DNA of 64,000 bases from Alphaproteobacteria bacterium. Its GTDB lineage: Bacteria > Pseudomonadota > Alphaproteobacteria > Micropepsales > Micropepsaceae. Position numbers and translations under genes: made by a program. The stretch spans positions 145,434 through 209,433 of the forward strand of contig JAFKEU010000008.1 in NCBI GenBank assembly GCA_017308475.1, read 5' to 3'. The notes below the pieces were generated by a model. The model had not been told where the DNA came from. It was given only the letters and a program-made list of their open reading frames with translations, and did no database searches. This document shows positions 25,398 through 32,277 of this stretch, piece after piece. Position 1 is the first letter of the stretch. Every line of letters starts with the position of its first letter.

Positions 25398-26283
25398 GGT
25401 GCTCCTCCCCTGCCGCCATCAGCAGATCGGCCATCGCCGCCTCGCGCGCGAGGGCAGCAAAGGGCGGAATGGCGGTATCCCATTCGATCAGCGTGGGGCG
25501 GGCACCGATGCGCCGGATCGCGGTTTCGAACAGCGACCAGACCTCGGCGCCGATGGGCGAGCCGTGATCGTCGATGCGCACCATCGTTCCGTCTTCCAGC
25601 GTCCGCACCGCATGGCCCGCCAGGTGGATCTCGCCGATGGCGGCGGCGGGCACCCGATCCATCAGCGCGGCCAGCCGCGTGCCCGCATCCCCGCCCAGAT
25701 TGGCGGCGCTGACGGCGACATTGTTCACGTCCAGCAGCACGCCGCAGCCGCTGCGCGCCACCAGCGCGGCAAGAAATTCGCCCTCCTCCATCGCGCTGTC
25801 CGCATAGGCAAGATAGGCGGACGGATTTTCCACCAGGATGGGCCGCTTCAGCACCGCCTGCACGCGATCGACATTGCGCGCGAAGACGTCCAGCACCTCG
25901 TCCGTGCAGGGCACCGGCAGGAGATCGGGCAGATAGGTCCCGCCTGTCACGCTCCAGGACAGATGATCGGATATGAGCCCCGGCTCGATGCGCGCGGCCA
26001 GATCGGCAATGCGGGAGAGATGGTCTTCGTCGACACCCTCGAACGATCCCAGCGACAGGCCAGTGGCGTGCAGCGAAACCGGACGATCGGCGCGCACCCT
26101 TTCGAGAACCTCCACCGCCGCGTCCAGGTAGTTCTCGGGATGCACCTCGAACCAGGCCGCTTTTGCTTCGCCGCAAAGCACTGCCTGGTGATGGGGAAAG
26201 CGCAGCCCGATCCCCGCTTGAAGGGGGATCGGCACGGGGACCGGGCGCGCGTGAGCCGCGGGACTGTCGGGGGTGCGGCTCAT
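25384..26283 (-). CDS. bufB: MNIO enzyme BufB (DUF692)
   Basis: A 299-aa multinuclear non-heme iron oxidase of the DUF692 family, TIM-barrel fold. It contains GIGLRFPHHQAVL near the N-terminus, WFEVHPENYL, ISDHLSWSVTGG and VDVNN-like VLLDVNNVAVSAAN, all typical iron-ligand regions. BufB enzymes convert cysteines of BufA peptides to thiooxazoles that bind copper. It lies 6 bp after bufA and overlaps bufC, matching the known operon order. Confidence 0.93.
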   Translation of the reverse strand: MSRTPDSPAAHARPVPVPIPLQAGIGLRFPHHQAVLCGEAKAAWFEVHPENYLDAAVEVLERVRADRPVSLHATGLSLGSFEGVDEDHLSRIADLAARIEPGLISDHLSWSVTGGTYLPDLLPVPCTDEVLDVFARNVDRVQAVLKRPILVENPSAYLAYADSAMEEGEFLAALVARSGCGVLLDVNNVAVSAANLGGDAGTRLAALMDRVPAAAIGEIHLAGHAVRTLEDGTMVRIDDHGSPIGAEVWSLFETAIRRIGARPTLIEWDTAIPPFAALAREAAMADLLMAAGEEHHAAA

Positions 26284-26289
26284 GGGAAT

Positions 26290-26553
26290 TTACTTGCCCG
26301 CCGTCAGGCTGCCGCCGGCCAGCTTGGCGCAGGCGCCCTTGGGCAGTTCGACGAACGAGGCCTTGTCGAAATTCCTTGTCGCCTGACCGGCGCAGGAATG
26401 GGCGCCGGCGGCGCAGTCATTCTTGCCGGCCTTGGCCACGCCATAGCACTTCTCCATCGCCGGCTTCATGGCGTCGGCGGCATGGCTGGGAATGGAGGCA
26501 AGCGCCAGCGCGCCCAGGATGATGGATGCGGCAACGACCGTCTTGCTGTTCAT
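26290..26553 (-). CDS. bufA: Bufferin precursor peptide BufA1 (DUF2282)
   Basis: An 87-aa precursor with a Sec signal (about 1-25, ending PSHA) and a core with Cys36, Cys47, Cys54 and Cys75 (EKCYGVAKAGKNDCA, AHSCAGQATR). This four-Cys layout is that of BufA1 bufferins: ribosomal peptides whose two inner cysteines are oxidised by BufB and which sequester copper in the periplasm. It is the first gene of the operon and has an ECF-type promoter 54 bp upstream. Confidence 0.93.
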   Translation of the reverse strand: MNSKTVVAASIILGALALASIPSHAADAMKPAMEKCYGVAKAGKNDCAAGAHSCAGQATRNFDKASFVELPKGACAKLAGGSLTAGK

Positions 26554-26606
26554 GAATTTGGCTCCTCGAATGCATGCGAGGCGACCACCGCCCCGATGAC
26601 CAGGTT

Positions 26607-26632
26607 TTCGCGGCGGTCGGGCATCCTGTTAC
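26607..26632 (-). promoter_or_regulatory. SigF-like ECF promoter of the bufferin operon
   Basis: Minus-strand GTAACA (26632-26627), N16, CGAA (26610-26607), 54 bp before the bufA ATG. It matches the GTAACC-N16-CGAA pattern known from Caulobacter SigF, which controls metal-responsive DUF2282/DUF692 operons. No sigF gene of that type is in the window. Confidence 0.65.
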
Positions 26633-26691
26633 AGCAGGCCGTGAAAAATTTTTGCGCCGGGCCACCGTCGGCCGCCCAAGTCCGTGACGGG

Positions 26692-27360
26692 TCAGAACAA
26701 TCCACCCGGATCGGCGACGGTGGGTTTGGCGCGGCGGGCCGGTTTCGGCCGCTCCTGCGGCCATATGGTCCAGCGCGCACTGCCCATCGTTTTGAGACAG
26801 GCTTTCACTGCGCCAGCATCGGCCGGGTTCTCGCCCAGCCATGCCGCCCAGTCTTCCGGCGCCAGGAAGGCCGGCATGCGGCCGGCGGGCAGCGCGGCAA
26901 TCAGCGCATTGGCCGGCACCGTCACCAGCACACAGGCGAACAGCGGCCTGTCGCCAGCAGTGAAGCGGCGCCAGATCACCGCCGCGGCCAGCGGCGCGTC
27001 AGGGGTGATAACATGCTGGCGCGCGGGGCCCGGCTCGTCTGGCGCTTCGTTGAAGCTTTCCATCAGCACGATACCGCGCTGGCCGTCATGGAAGGCATCG
27101 GCGAAGGCGGACACGCTGTCGACCGTTTCGGCGCGGGCATGGATAGGCTGGGGCCGGCGCGGGTCCATCGGGTGGGGAAAGCCCCACCGCATCGGCACCA
27201 CCCGCCGCCCGCCATTCACATGATCGAACAGGATCACCGGCAGATCGCCCATCACCCGCAGGGTCAGGCGCCGGTCATCGTCGAGGTCGGGCGATTCTTC
27301 CCGCCAGATGTAGTCGATGATCCCGGTCCAGGAAGCCCGGGTGGTAAACTTGCCGCACAT
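26692..27360 (-). CDS. Divergent SRAP (YedK/HMCES-like) protein
   Basis: A 222-aa SOS-response-associated peptidase-fold protein. The ATG at 27360 places the reactive Cys at position 2 (MCGKF), as needed for cross-linking to abasic sites. Glu105 (SFNEAP) is kept. The active-site Asn of NARAET is His74 (IHARAET), and the usual HDRMP is AGRMP, so the catalytic His is missing. It may retain DNA-protein cross-linking with altered reversal. It stands alone downstream of a small membrane-protein gene. Confidence 0.78.
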   Translation of the reverse strand: MCGKFTTRASWTGIIDYIWREESPDLDDDRRLTLRVMGDLPVILFDHVNGGRRVVPMRWGFPHPMDPRRPQPIHARAETVDSVSAFADAFHDGQRGIVLMESFNEAPDEPGPARQHVITPDAPLAAAVIWRRFTAGDRPLFACVLVTVPANALIAALPAGRMPAFLAPEDWAAWLGENPADAGAVKACLKTMGSARWTIWPQERPKPARRAKPTVADPGGLF

Positions 27361-27462
27361 GCGCCAAGCCTTAGCCGAGTCGCGTCGCCATGCCGAATGA
27401 TGCGGCATCGCCGTCTCGATAATGCGGTCGAAGCGCGCCCCGGAAGGCGCTTCCGGCACCCG

Positions 27463-27651
27463 TTATTTCTGGCTCACAAGCGTCAGGTACATCAGCCCGA
27501 GATATATGGCGGGGATGACGACAAGCACGCCCAGTTCAATCAGTCCCGGCGCCGGACAGCCCAAAAGGAACATCCGGTAGCCGATATAGAGGACCGCCAG
27601 AATGACGATGACCATACCGATATACCAGGGCATGAGTCTGGATCTGCGCAT
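27463..27651 (-). CDS. Small membrane protein, unrecognised
   Basis: A 62-aa ORF with two strongly hydrophobic helices (starting YIGMVIVILAVLYIGY and LIELGVLVVIPAIYLGL) separated by a short Cys/Pro turn. The hydrophobic pattern favours a real gene, although no good ribosome site is visible, and a start six codons later is possible. No function can be assigned. Bases 27652-27794 upstream carry nothing clear. Confidence 0.45.
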   Translation of the reverse strand: MRRSRLMPWYIGMVIVILAVLYIGYRMFLLGCPAPGLIELGVLVVIPAIYLGLMYLTLVSQK

Positions 27652-27794
27652 GGCGAGGCATCCCGATGGCAACCAGCTCGAATAAACCCGCACCACGCCG
27701 CAAAACCTGATCTGGATCAATTCCCCCGCAGGATGGGCCCGATATTCTTCAAACTGGTTCGCCCAAACTGGTTCGCCGGGACCGATTCGCCCTG

Positions 27795-28049
27795 CTATCG
27801 CCGGCCGGAGATAAGGCTCAGCCAGGGCGGCAGGTGAAAGGCGCTCATCAGGACATACATCAGGGTCATTGCGCTCAGCGGCGACGCGCCATGCACGGGC
27901 GAGCAGATCATGTCCGCATCTCCACCCTGCACGCAGGTCAGCAGCGCCATGACGGCGAAGGTCGGCGCGGCCACAAGGCCGAGCCACCTTGCCGCGCCGG
28001 GCGCCGCCGCGCTGCCGCGGCGCCCGGTTTGCTCTCGCACGGCGATCAT
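27795..28049 (-). CDS. Small membrane protein coupled to DUF899 gene
   Basis: An 84-aa protein with two hydrophobic segments (LGLVAAPTFAVMALLTCV and TLMYVLMSAFHLPPWL). Its ATG overlaps the DUF899 stop by 4 bp, so it is translated with that gene. Not assignable to a known function. Confidence 0.65.
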   Translation of the reverse strand: MIAVREQTGRRGSAAAPGAARWLGLVAAPTFAVMALLTCVQGGDADMICSPVHGASPLSAMTLMYVLMSAFHLPPWLSLISGRR

Positions 28050-28822
28050 TCGGCCGCCTGCCCATAGCTGTCGCGATGACGCCACCATACCCCCTGTTCG
28101 TTGCGGCCCTTGGGCGCGCGGTCGAGCCACTGATACATGCCCCAAAGCCCGTCCAGTCCGCGGGCATAGGTCGAATAGGCATGATAGACGACACCGTCCT
28201 CGAGAACGAACGCGCTGAGGCCGGGTCGCTCGCGCATATAGGCGGCCGGTTCGGCGCCGGCCCTGGCGGCGTTCTGGACGACCACCGGCGGAAGCGTCGC
28301 CGTCGTCATCGCGTGGCCGCCCCGGCGGTAATTGTATTCGGTACCGCCGCTGCGCTGCTGCTCCTCGGTGATCGAGACGTTGAAGTCGTAGTTGAAGTCG
28401 CCGCCCTGCGAGGACGCCCAGGGAAAGATCCAGCCCATCCGCTCCCGGAACGCCAGCAGCTTGGGAAGCGGCGCACGCGATGCCGCCCACAGCATCACAT
28501 CGTGGTTGGCAAGGTGCTCGGCAATGCCATTGAAGCCGTCGGCGATCGAGGAGCAGGAAATGCAGCCCGCCTTGTAGTCCGGCCCGAACATGAAGTGATA
28601 GACCAGGAGCTGCGAGCGGCCCCGGAACAGGTCTGCGAGCGATGCCTCTCCTTCGCCGGTATCGAACCGGTAGTCCTTTTCCACCCGGACCCAGGGCAGT
28701 TCCTGGCGCCTCTGTGCGAGTTCGTCGCTTTGCCGCGTCAGCGCCTTTTCCGCATCGAGCAGCTTCAGCCGCGCCGCCAGCCATTGTTCACGCGTTGCAG
28801 TCCTGTGTGTTGGCATCGTCAT
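28046..28822 (-). CDS. DUF899 thioredoxin-like protein
   Basis: A 258-aa DUF899 protein with a thioredoxin-like fold. The CISC motif (about 84-87, in KAGCISCSSIADGF) is a possible redox pair; other hallmarks are LLVYHFMFGPDY and the C-terminal GLWGMYQWLDRAP. Family role is unproven. It is divergent from the HTH-regulator gene at 28903 across an 80-bp gap, which may hold their shared control region. A second ATG two codons on is also possible. Confidence 0.87.
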   Translation of the reverse strand: MTMPTHRTATREQWLAARLKLLDAEKALTRQSDELAQRRQELPWVRVEKDYRFDTGEGEASLADLFRGRSQLLVYHFMFGPDYKAGCISCSSIADGFNGIAEHLANHDVMLWAASRAPLPKLLAFRERMGWIFPWASSQGGDFNYDFNVSITEEQQRSGGTEYNYRRGGHAMTTATLPPVVVQNAARAGAEPAAYMRERPGLSAFVLEDGVVYHAYSTYARGLDGLWGMYQWLDRAPKGRNEQGVWWRHRDSYGQAAE

Positions 28823-28902
28823 TCTCCGCTATTTATATCGTCACGGATTAGACTAGGACCGGGCCTGCGCCCCATGGGAGTGACAAGTGTGACGGGATTT
28901 GG

Positions 28903-30123
28903 ATGGACTCGCTGATCGCCGCCGCGGCCCGGGCGCTTGCGACCGGCGATCCCCTTGGCGCGCTGAACAGGGTCGCGCTGCGCGACGACGCGCCGGCGCT
29001 GGCGCTTCGCGGCATCGCCATGGCCCAGCTCGGCGATCTTGACCGCGCCAGGTTGCTGGTGCGGCGGGCGGCGCGCGCCTTTGGTCCGAAAGAGACCGTG
29101 GCCCGCGCCAGATGCGCCGTCGCCGAGGCCGAGATCGCGCTTGCCTCGCGTGACCTCGCCTGGCCGTCAAAGGCGCTTGCTGCGGCATCTGCGATCCTTG
29201 AGGCGCATGGCGACCAGGTGAACGCCGCCCATGCGCGCTACCTGGAGATCCGGCGCCTGCTTCTGCTTGGGCACCTCGATGAGGCCGAACACGGGCTCGC
29301 GCGGCAGGACCTCACGGCGCTGACGCCCGCGCTGCGCGCCATCCACGAACTCGCCGTTGCGGGGATTTCCATGCGGCGCGTCCGCGCCGGCGCGGCACAG
29401 GCAGCATTGGCCCGCGCCGAGGAAGCCGCGCGCTGGGCGCGCATTCCGGCGCTCGCGGCCGAGGTCGAGCAGGCATTCGCCATCCTCGAGATGCCTGCGG
29501 CACGGGCGATTGCGCGCGGCGCCGAGCGCCCTCTTTTGCTGGCGCAGGTCGAGGCGCTGCTCGCCTCGAAGGCGCTTGTCATCGATGCCTGCCGCAATCT
29601 CGTGCGCGAGCGGAACAAGGTCGTGCCGCTTGCAAGGCGTCCGGTGCTGTTTGCGCTGGCGCGCGCGCTTGGCGAAGCTTGGCCGGGCGAGGCGCCGCGG
29701 GACGTGCTGCTCGCCCGCGCGTTCGGCGCCAGACATGCCGACGAATCCCATCGCGCGCGGTTGCGGGTCGAGATCGGTCGGCTTCGCAGGCTTCTTCGGC
29801 CGCTCGCCCGCGTGAGCGCGACGAAACAGGGATTTGCGCTCAGCCCGCGCGGCACGCGCCAGGTCGTCGTGCTGGCGCGGCCGGTCGAGGAGGAACATGC
29901 CGCCGTGCTTGCCTTCCTCGCCGACGGGGAGGCGTGGTCGAGCTCGGCGCTTTCGCTGGCGCTGGGCACAGGCCAGCGCACGGTTCAGCGGGCGCTCGAC
30001 CGGCTTTCAGCGGATGGCAAGGTGCAGGCATTCGGCCGCGGCCGGGCGCGGCGCTGGATGACCCCGCCGCTGCCCGGTTTCGCGACGACCTTGTTACTCC
30101 CCGCGCCGCTGCCGGGGAACTAG
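28903..30123 (+). CDS. HTH regulator with helical-repeat N-terminus
   Basis: A 406-aa protein. Residues 1-230 are Ala/Arg-rich helices in a TPR-like pattern (PLGALNRVALRDDAPALALR, QLGDLDRARLLVRRAARAFG). Near the C-terminus is a winged-helix segment (WSSSALSLALGTGQRTVQRAL) followed by a short wing, GRGRARRWM. It probably regulates the divergent DUF899 operon and/or the beta-propeller gene 9 bp downstream. This is inferred from position. Ligand unknown. Confidence 0.7.
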   Translation: MDSLIAAAARALATGDPLGALNRVALRDDAPALALRGIAMAQLGDLDRARLLVRRAARAFGPKETVARARCAVAEAEIALASRDLAWPSKALAAASAILEAHGDQVNAAHARYLEIRRLLLLGHLDEAEHGLARQDLTALTPALRAIHELAVAGISMRRVRAGAAQAALARAEEAARWARIPALAAEVEQAFAILEMPAARAIARGAERPLLLAQVEALLASKALVIDACRNLVRERNKVVPLARRPVLFALARALGEAWPGEAPRDVLLARAFGARHADESHRARLRVEIGRLRRLLRPLARVSATKQGFALSPRGTRQVVVLARPVEEEHAAVLAFLADGEAWSSSALSLALGTGQRTVQRALDRLSADGKVQAFGRGRARRWMTPPLPGFATTLLLPAPLPGN

Positions 30124-30132
30124 GATCGCCCC

Positions 30133-30765
30133 ATGAAAAAGACAGAAGCCGACATCGTGCGCGAATATGGCCCCTTCCCCGGCATCGACACCGTCGGTGG
30201 GGTGAGCTTCGACGGAAAGGACATCTGGATCGCGACGGGAGAGCGGATATACGCCCTCGATCCGGAGAGTGGGGCGCTGGGCCGCTCCCTCCAAGTCCCT
30301 GCCCATGCCGGCACGGCTTTCGACGGCCGGCACCTGTTCCAGATCGCCGGCGACCGCATCCAGAAGGTCGATCCGACGACCGGCTGCGTGCTGGCCACCA
30401 TCCCCACGCCCGAGGGCGGCGCATCCGGCATGGCCTGGGCCGAAGGCGCGCTGTGGGTCGGCCAGCACCGCGCCCGCAAGATCCATCAGGTCGATCCGGA
30501 AACGGGCAGCATTCTTCGCACCATCGAGTCCAACCGCATGGTCACCGGCGTCACATGGGTCGACGGCGAACTGTGGCACGGCACATGGGAAGGCGACGAG
30601 AGCGGGATCCGGCGCATCGATCCCGAGACGGGCAAGGTGCTGGAAAGCCTGGACATGCCCGAAGGGTTGGGCGTGTCGGGACTTGAATCCGACGGCAGCG
30701 ACCGGTTCTTTTGCGGCGGCGGCAACAGCGGCAAGGTGAGGGCCATTCGCCGGCCCCGGCGATAG
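30133..30765 (+). CDS. Beta-propeller (glutamine cyclotransferase-like) protein
   Basis: A 210-aa protein without signal peptide, built of about five repeats of the form RIYALDPESGALGR, KVDPTTGCVLATI, QVDPETGSILRTI and RIDPETGKVLESL. This is a six- or seven-blade propeller pattern as in glutaminyl cyclotransferase or Vgb-like lyases, but their catalytic residues cannot be confirmed. It starts 9 bp after the HTH regulator and is probably co-transcribed. Confidence 0.7.
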   Translation: MKKTEADIVREYGPFPGIDTVGGVSFDGKDIWIATGERIYALDPESGALGRSLQVPAHAGTAFDGRHLFQIAGDRIQKVDPTTGCVLATIPTPEGGASGMAWAEGALWVGQHRARKIHQVDPETGSILRTIESNRMVTGVTWVDGELWHGTWEGDESGIRRIDPETGKVLESLDMPEGLGVSGLESDGSDRFFCGGGNSGKVRAIRRPRR

Positions 30766-30783
30766 TCCGGGCCAACTGCCGGG

Positions 30784-31173
30784 TCACTCGAAAATGGATT
30801 CCGCGCCCGCTGCTTCAAACGTGATGTTCACCGAGCGATCACCCACCGGGCGGGTGCGATGGCGGCGGCCACGCGGGACCGTGATCATCTGGCCAGGGCC
30901 AAGCCTCAGCGCGCCTTCCTCGAACTCGATCTCAAGGCTCCCCTCGATCACCAGAAAAACCTCGTCGCAATTGGGATGCGCGTGCCATCGATATGGCTGC
31001 GTCATCACGCTGATCCGCACGACGTGATCGTTGACCCGGGCAATCTGGCGATTGTCATAAGGCGCGCCGGATGACGCCTCCGCCGCCAGGGTGACGATCT
31101 CGGGAAGTTTTTCCGTCACGCGTGCCTCCGCAGCTGGCGCATTCGCCTGGAAGAATGCGGTTCCGCGCATCAC
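30784..31173 (-). CDS. Cupin domain protein
   Basis: A 129-aa single-cupin protein. Metal-binding motif 1 is YRWHAHPNCDEVFLVIEG (about 61-78) and motif 2 is MITVPRGRRHRTRP. It overlaps the upstream heme-barrel gene by 4 bp and is in a minus-strand run that begins with a YciI gene under an ECF42-type promoter. Substrate unknown. Confidence 0.82.
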   Translation of the reverse strand: MMRGTAFFQANAPAAEARVTEKLPEIVTLAAEASSGAPYDNRQIARVNDHVVRISVMTQPYRWHAHPNCDEVFLVIEGSLEIEFEEGALRLGPGQMITVPRGRRHRTRPVGDRSVNITFEAAGAESIFE

Positions 31174-31685
31174 GCCGTTTTTGCGGCCTCAAGCAGCATC
31201 AACGGATTCGGCTTGGCTTCCGCCACCTTCACCAGTGTATTCACATCCCGGTGCAGGAACAGTTCCGCGCGCCCCCGCACCATCAGCATCGTATCGGAGA
31301 CATAGCTCCAGCTGCCGTCGGGATTGAACGTGACCTCGAGGCGATAGGAATCGGTGCGGAAGGCGTATTCCAGAAAGTCGGTCGAGCAGATGCCATAATA
31401 GGTCTGGCCGCGCGCGGCGGTCACCACCAGGCGTGTGTCTTCCGGTTTGGCGATGCCCGAGGCAAGCGCGGTTTGGCCGCGCGGGATCGACAGCGACTGC
31501 AGCACCAGCCCCGTCGCCGGCTCCCACAGCCAATAGCCGGTCTGGTCGTGAAACGTGATCGCTTCTTCGGGTGTGTTGATGTGGATGTGATAACGCAAAC
31601 CGTAAAACAGCTGCGGCCCGTTGGCCTGCGGGTCGATCGGCTGCATGTCGATGCGCTCGAATCCTGCCGGCGCGATTGATTTGGG
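31170..31685 (-). pseudogene. N-terminally truncated heme-binding beta-barrel (nitrobindin/FABP-like)
   Basis: About 171 codons similar to the heme-binding beta-barrel (THAP4/nitrobindin-like) family: FERIDMQPIDPQANGPQLFY, FHDQTGYWLWEP, YGICSTDFLEYAFRT. The family normally begins with 50-60 more residues carrying a GxWxGxG strand. Here an in-frame TGA lies directly before the only upstream start (a TTG), and the 110 bases before that do not encode the missing part in any frame. Likely a 5'-deleted remnant, though the rest of the frame is intact and coupled to the cupin gene. Confidence 0.6.
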
Positions 31686-31800
31686 CAATCATAACGCTTT
31701 GATTCAACCGGGCAATGCCCGTCCGCTTGTTGCGGACGACCGGCGACAAGCCTGGTCAGCGCATCCGGTCATGGATTTCCGTGGCCTTCGGCGCCGGTCC

Positions 31801-32169
31801 TCATTGAAAGTCGGCCATCTCGTACAGCGGGCGGATTTCGATCTCGCTTGGTCCCGGCATGGGATTGGGGCAGCGCTTCACCCAGGCGACCGCCTCATCC
31901 ATGTCCTTGACTTCCCAGAGCCAGAAGCCGGCGACCAGCTCGTGAGGATGGGCAAACGGGCCGCTGCTGACCGTGCGGCTGGCGCCGTCGAACGCCACGC
32001 GCTTTCCCGCCGAGGAGGGCTTGAGGCCATCGGCTTCGCGCAGGATGCCGGCATCCCGCAACTCGTCGTTGAATTTGCCCATCGCTTCCATCATCGCCAT
32101 TGTCTCGGGCGCGGGGTTGAAGCCCTTTTCGCTGTCCTCGGTCGCCTTGACCAGCACCATCACGCGCAT
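31801..32169 (-). CDS. YciI family protein, second copy
   Basis: A 122-aa YciI-like protein starting MRVMVLVKATEDSEKGF with the SSGPFAHPHELVAGFW variant of the DGPF region, and a C-terminus IEIRPLYEMADF. It carries the same TGTCGG-N17-CGTC promoter (32216-32242) as the ECF42 operon 11 kb away, so it is probably a distal regulon member. AAGGAGG precedes the ATG. Confidence 0.88.
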   Translation of the reverse strand: MRVMVLVKATEDSEKGFNPAPETMAMMEAMGKFNDELRDAGILREADGLKPSSAGKRVAFDGASRTVSSGPFAHPHELVAGFWLWEVKDMDEAVAWVKRCPNPMPGPSEIEIRPLYEMADFQ

Positions 32170-32215
32170 CGCCTGCCTCCTTGTCTGAGCGGCCTCACCG
32201 GCCTGTCATCGGAAC

Positions 32216-32242
32216 GACGAATGGGACTGTCGGGAACCGACA
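32216..32242 (-). promoter_or_regulatory. ECF42-type promoter, distal copy
   Basis: Minus-strand TGTCGG (32242-32237), N17, CGTC (32219-32216), 46 bp before the YciI start. Identical in both boxes and spacing to the copies at 19146, 20866 and 20923. Confidence 0.65.
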
Positions 32243-32277
32243 CCGTCCTGCGATTTTCCGGCGGGCCACGCCCAGCG

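Noticed and set aside
32226..32255. Plus-strand TGTCGG with CGAT 17 bases on
   Set aside because: The -10 box does not fit CG(A/T)C and no plus-strand gene follows.
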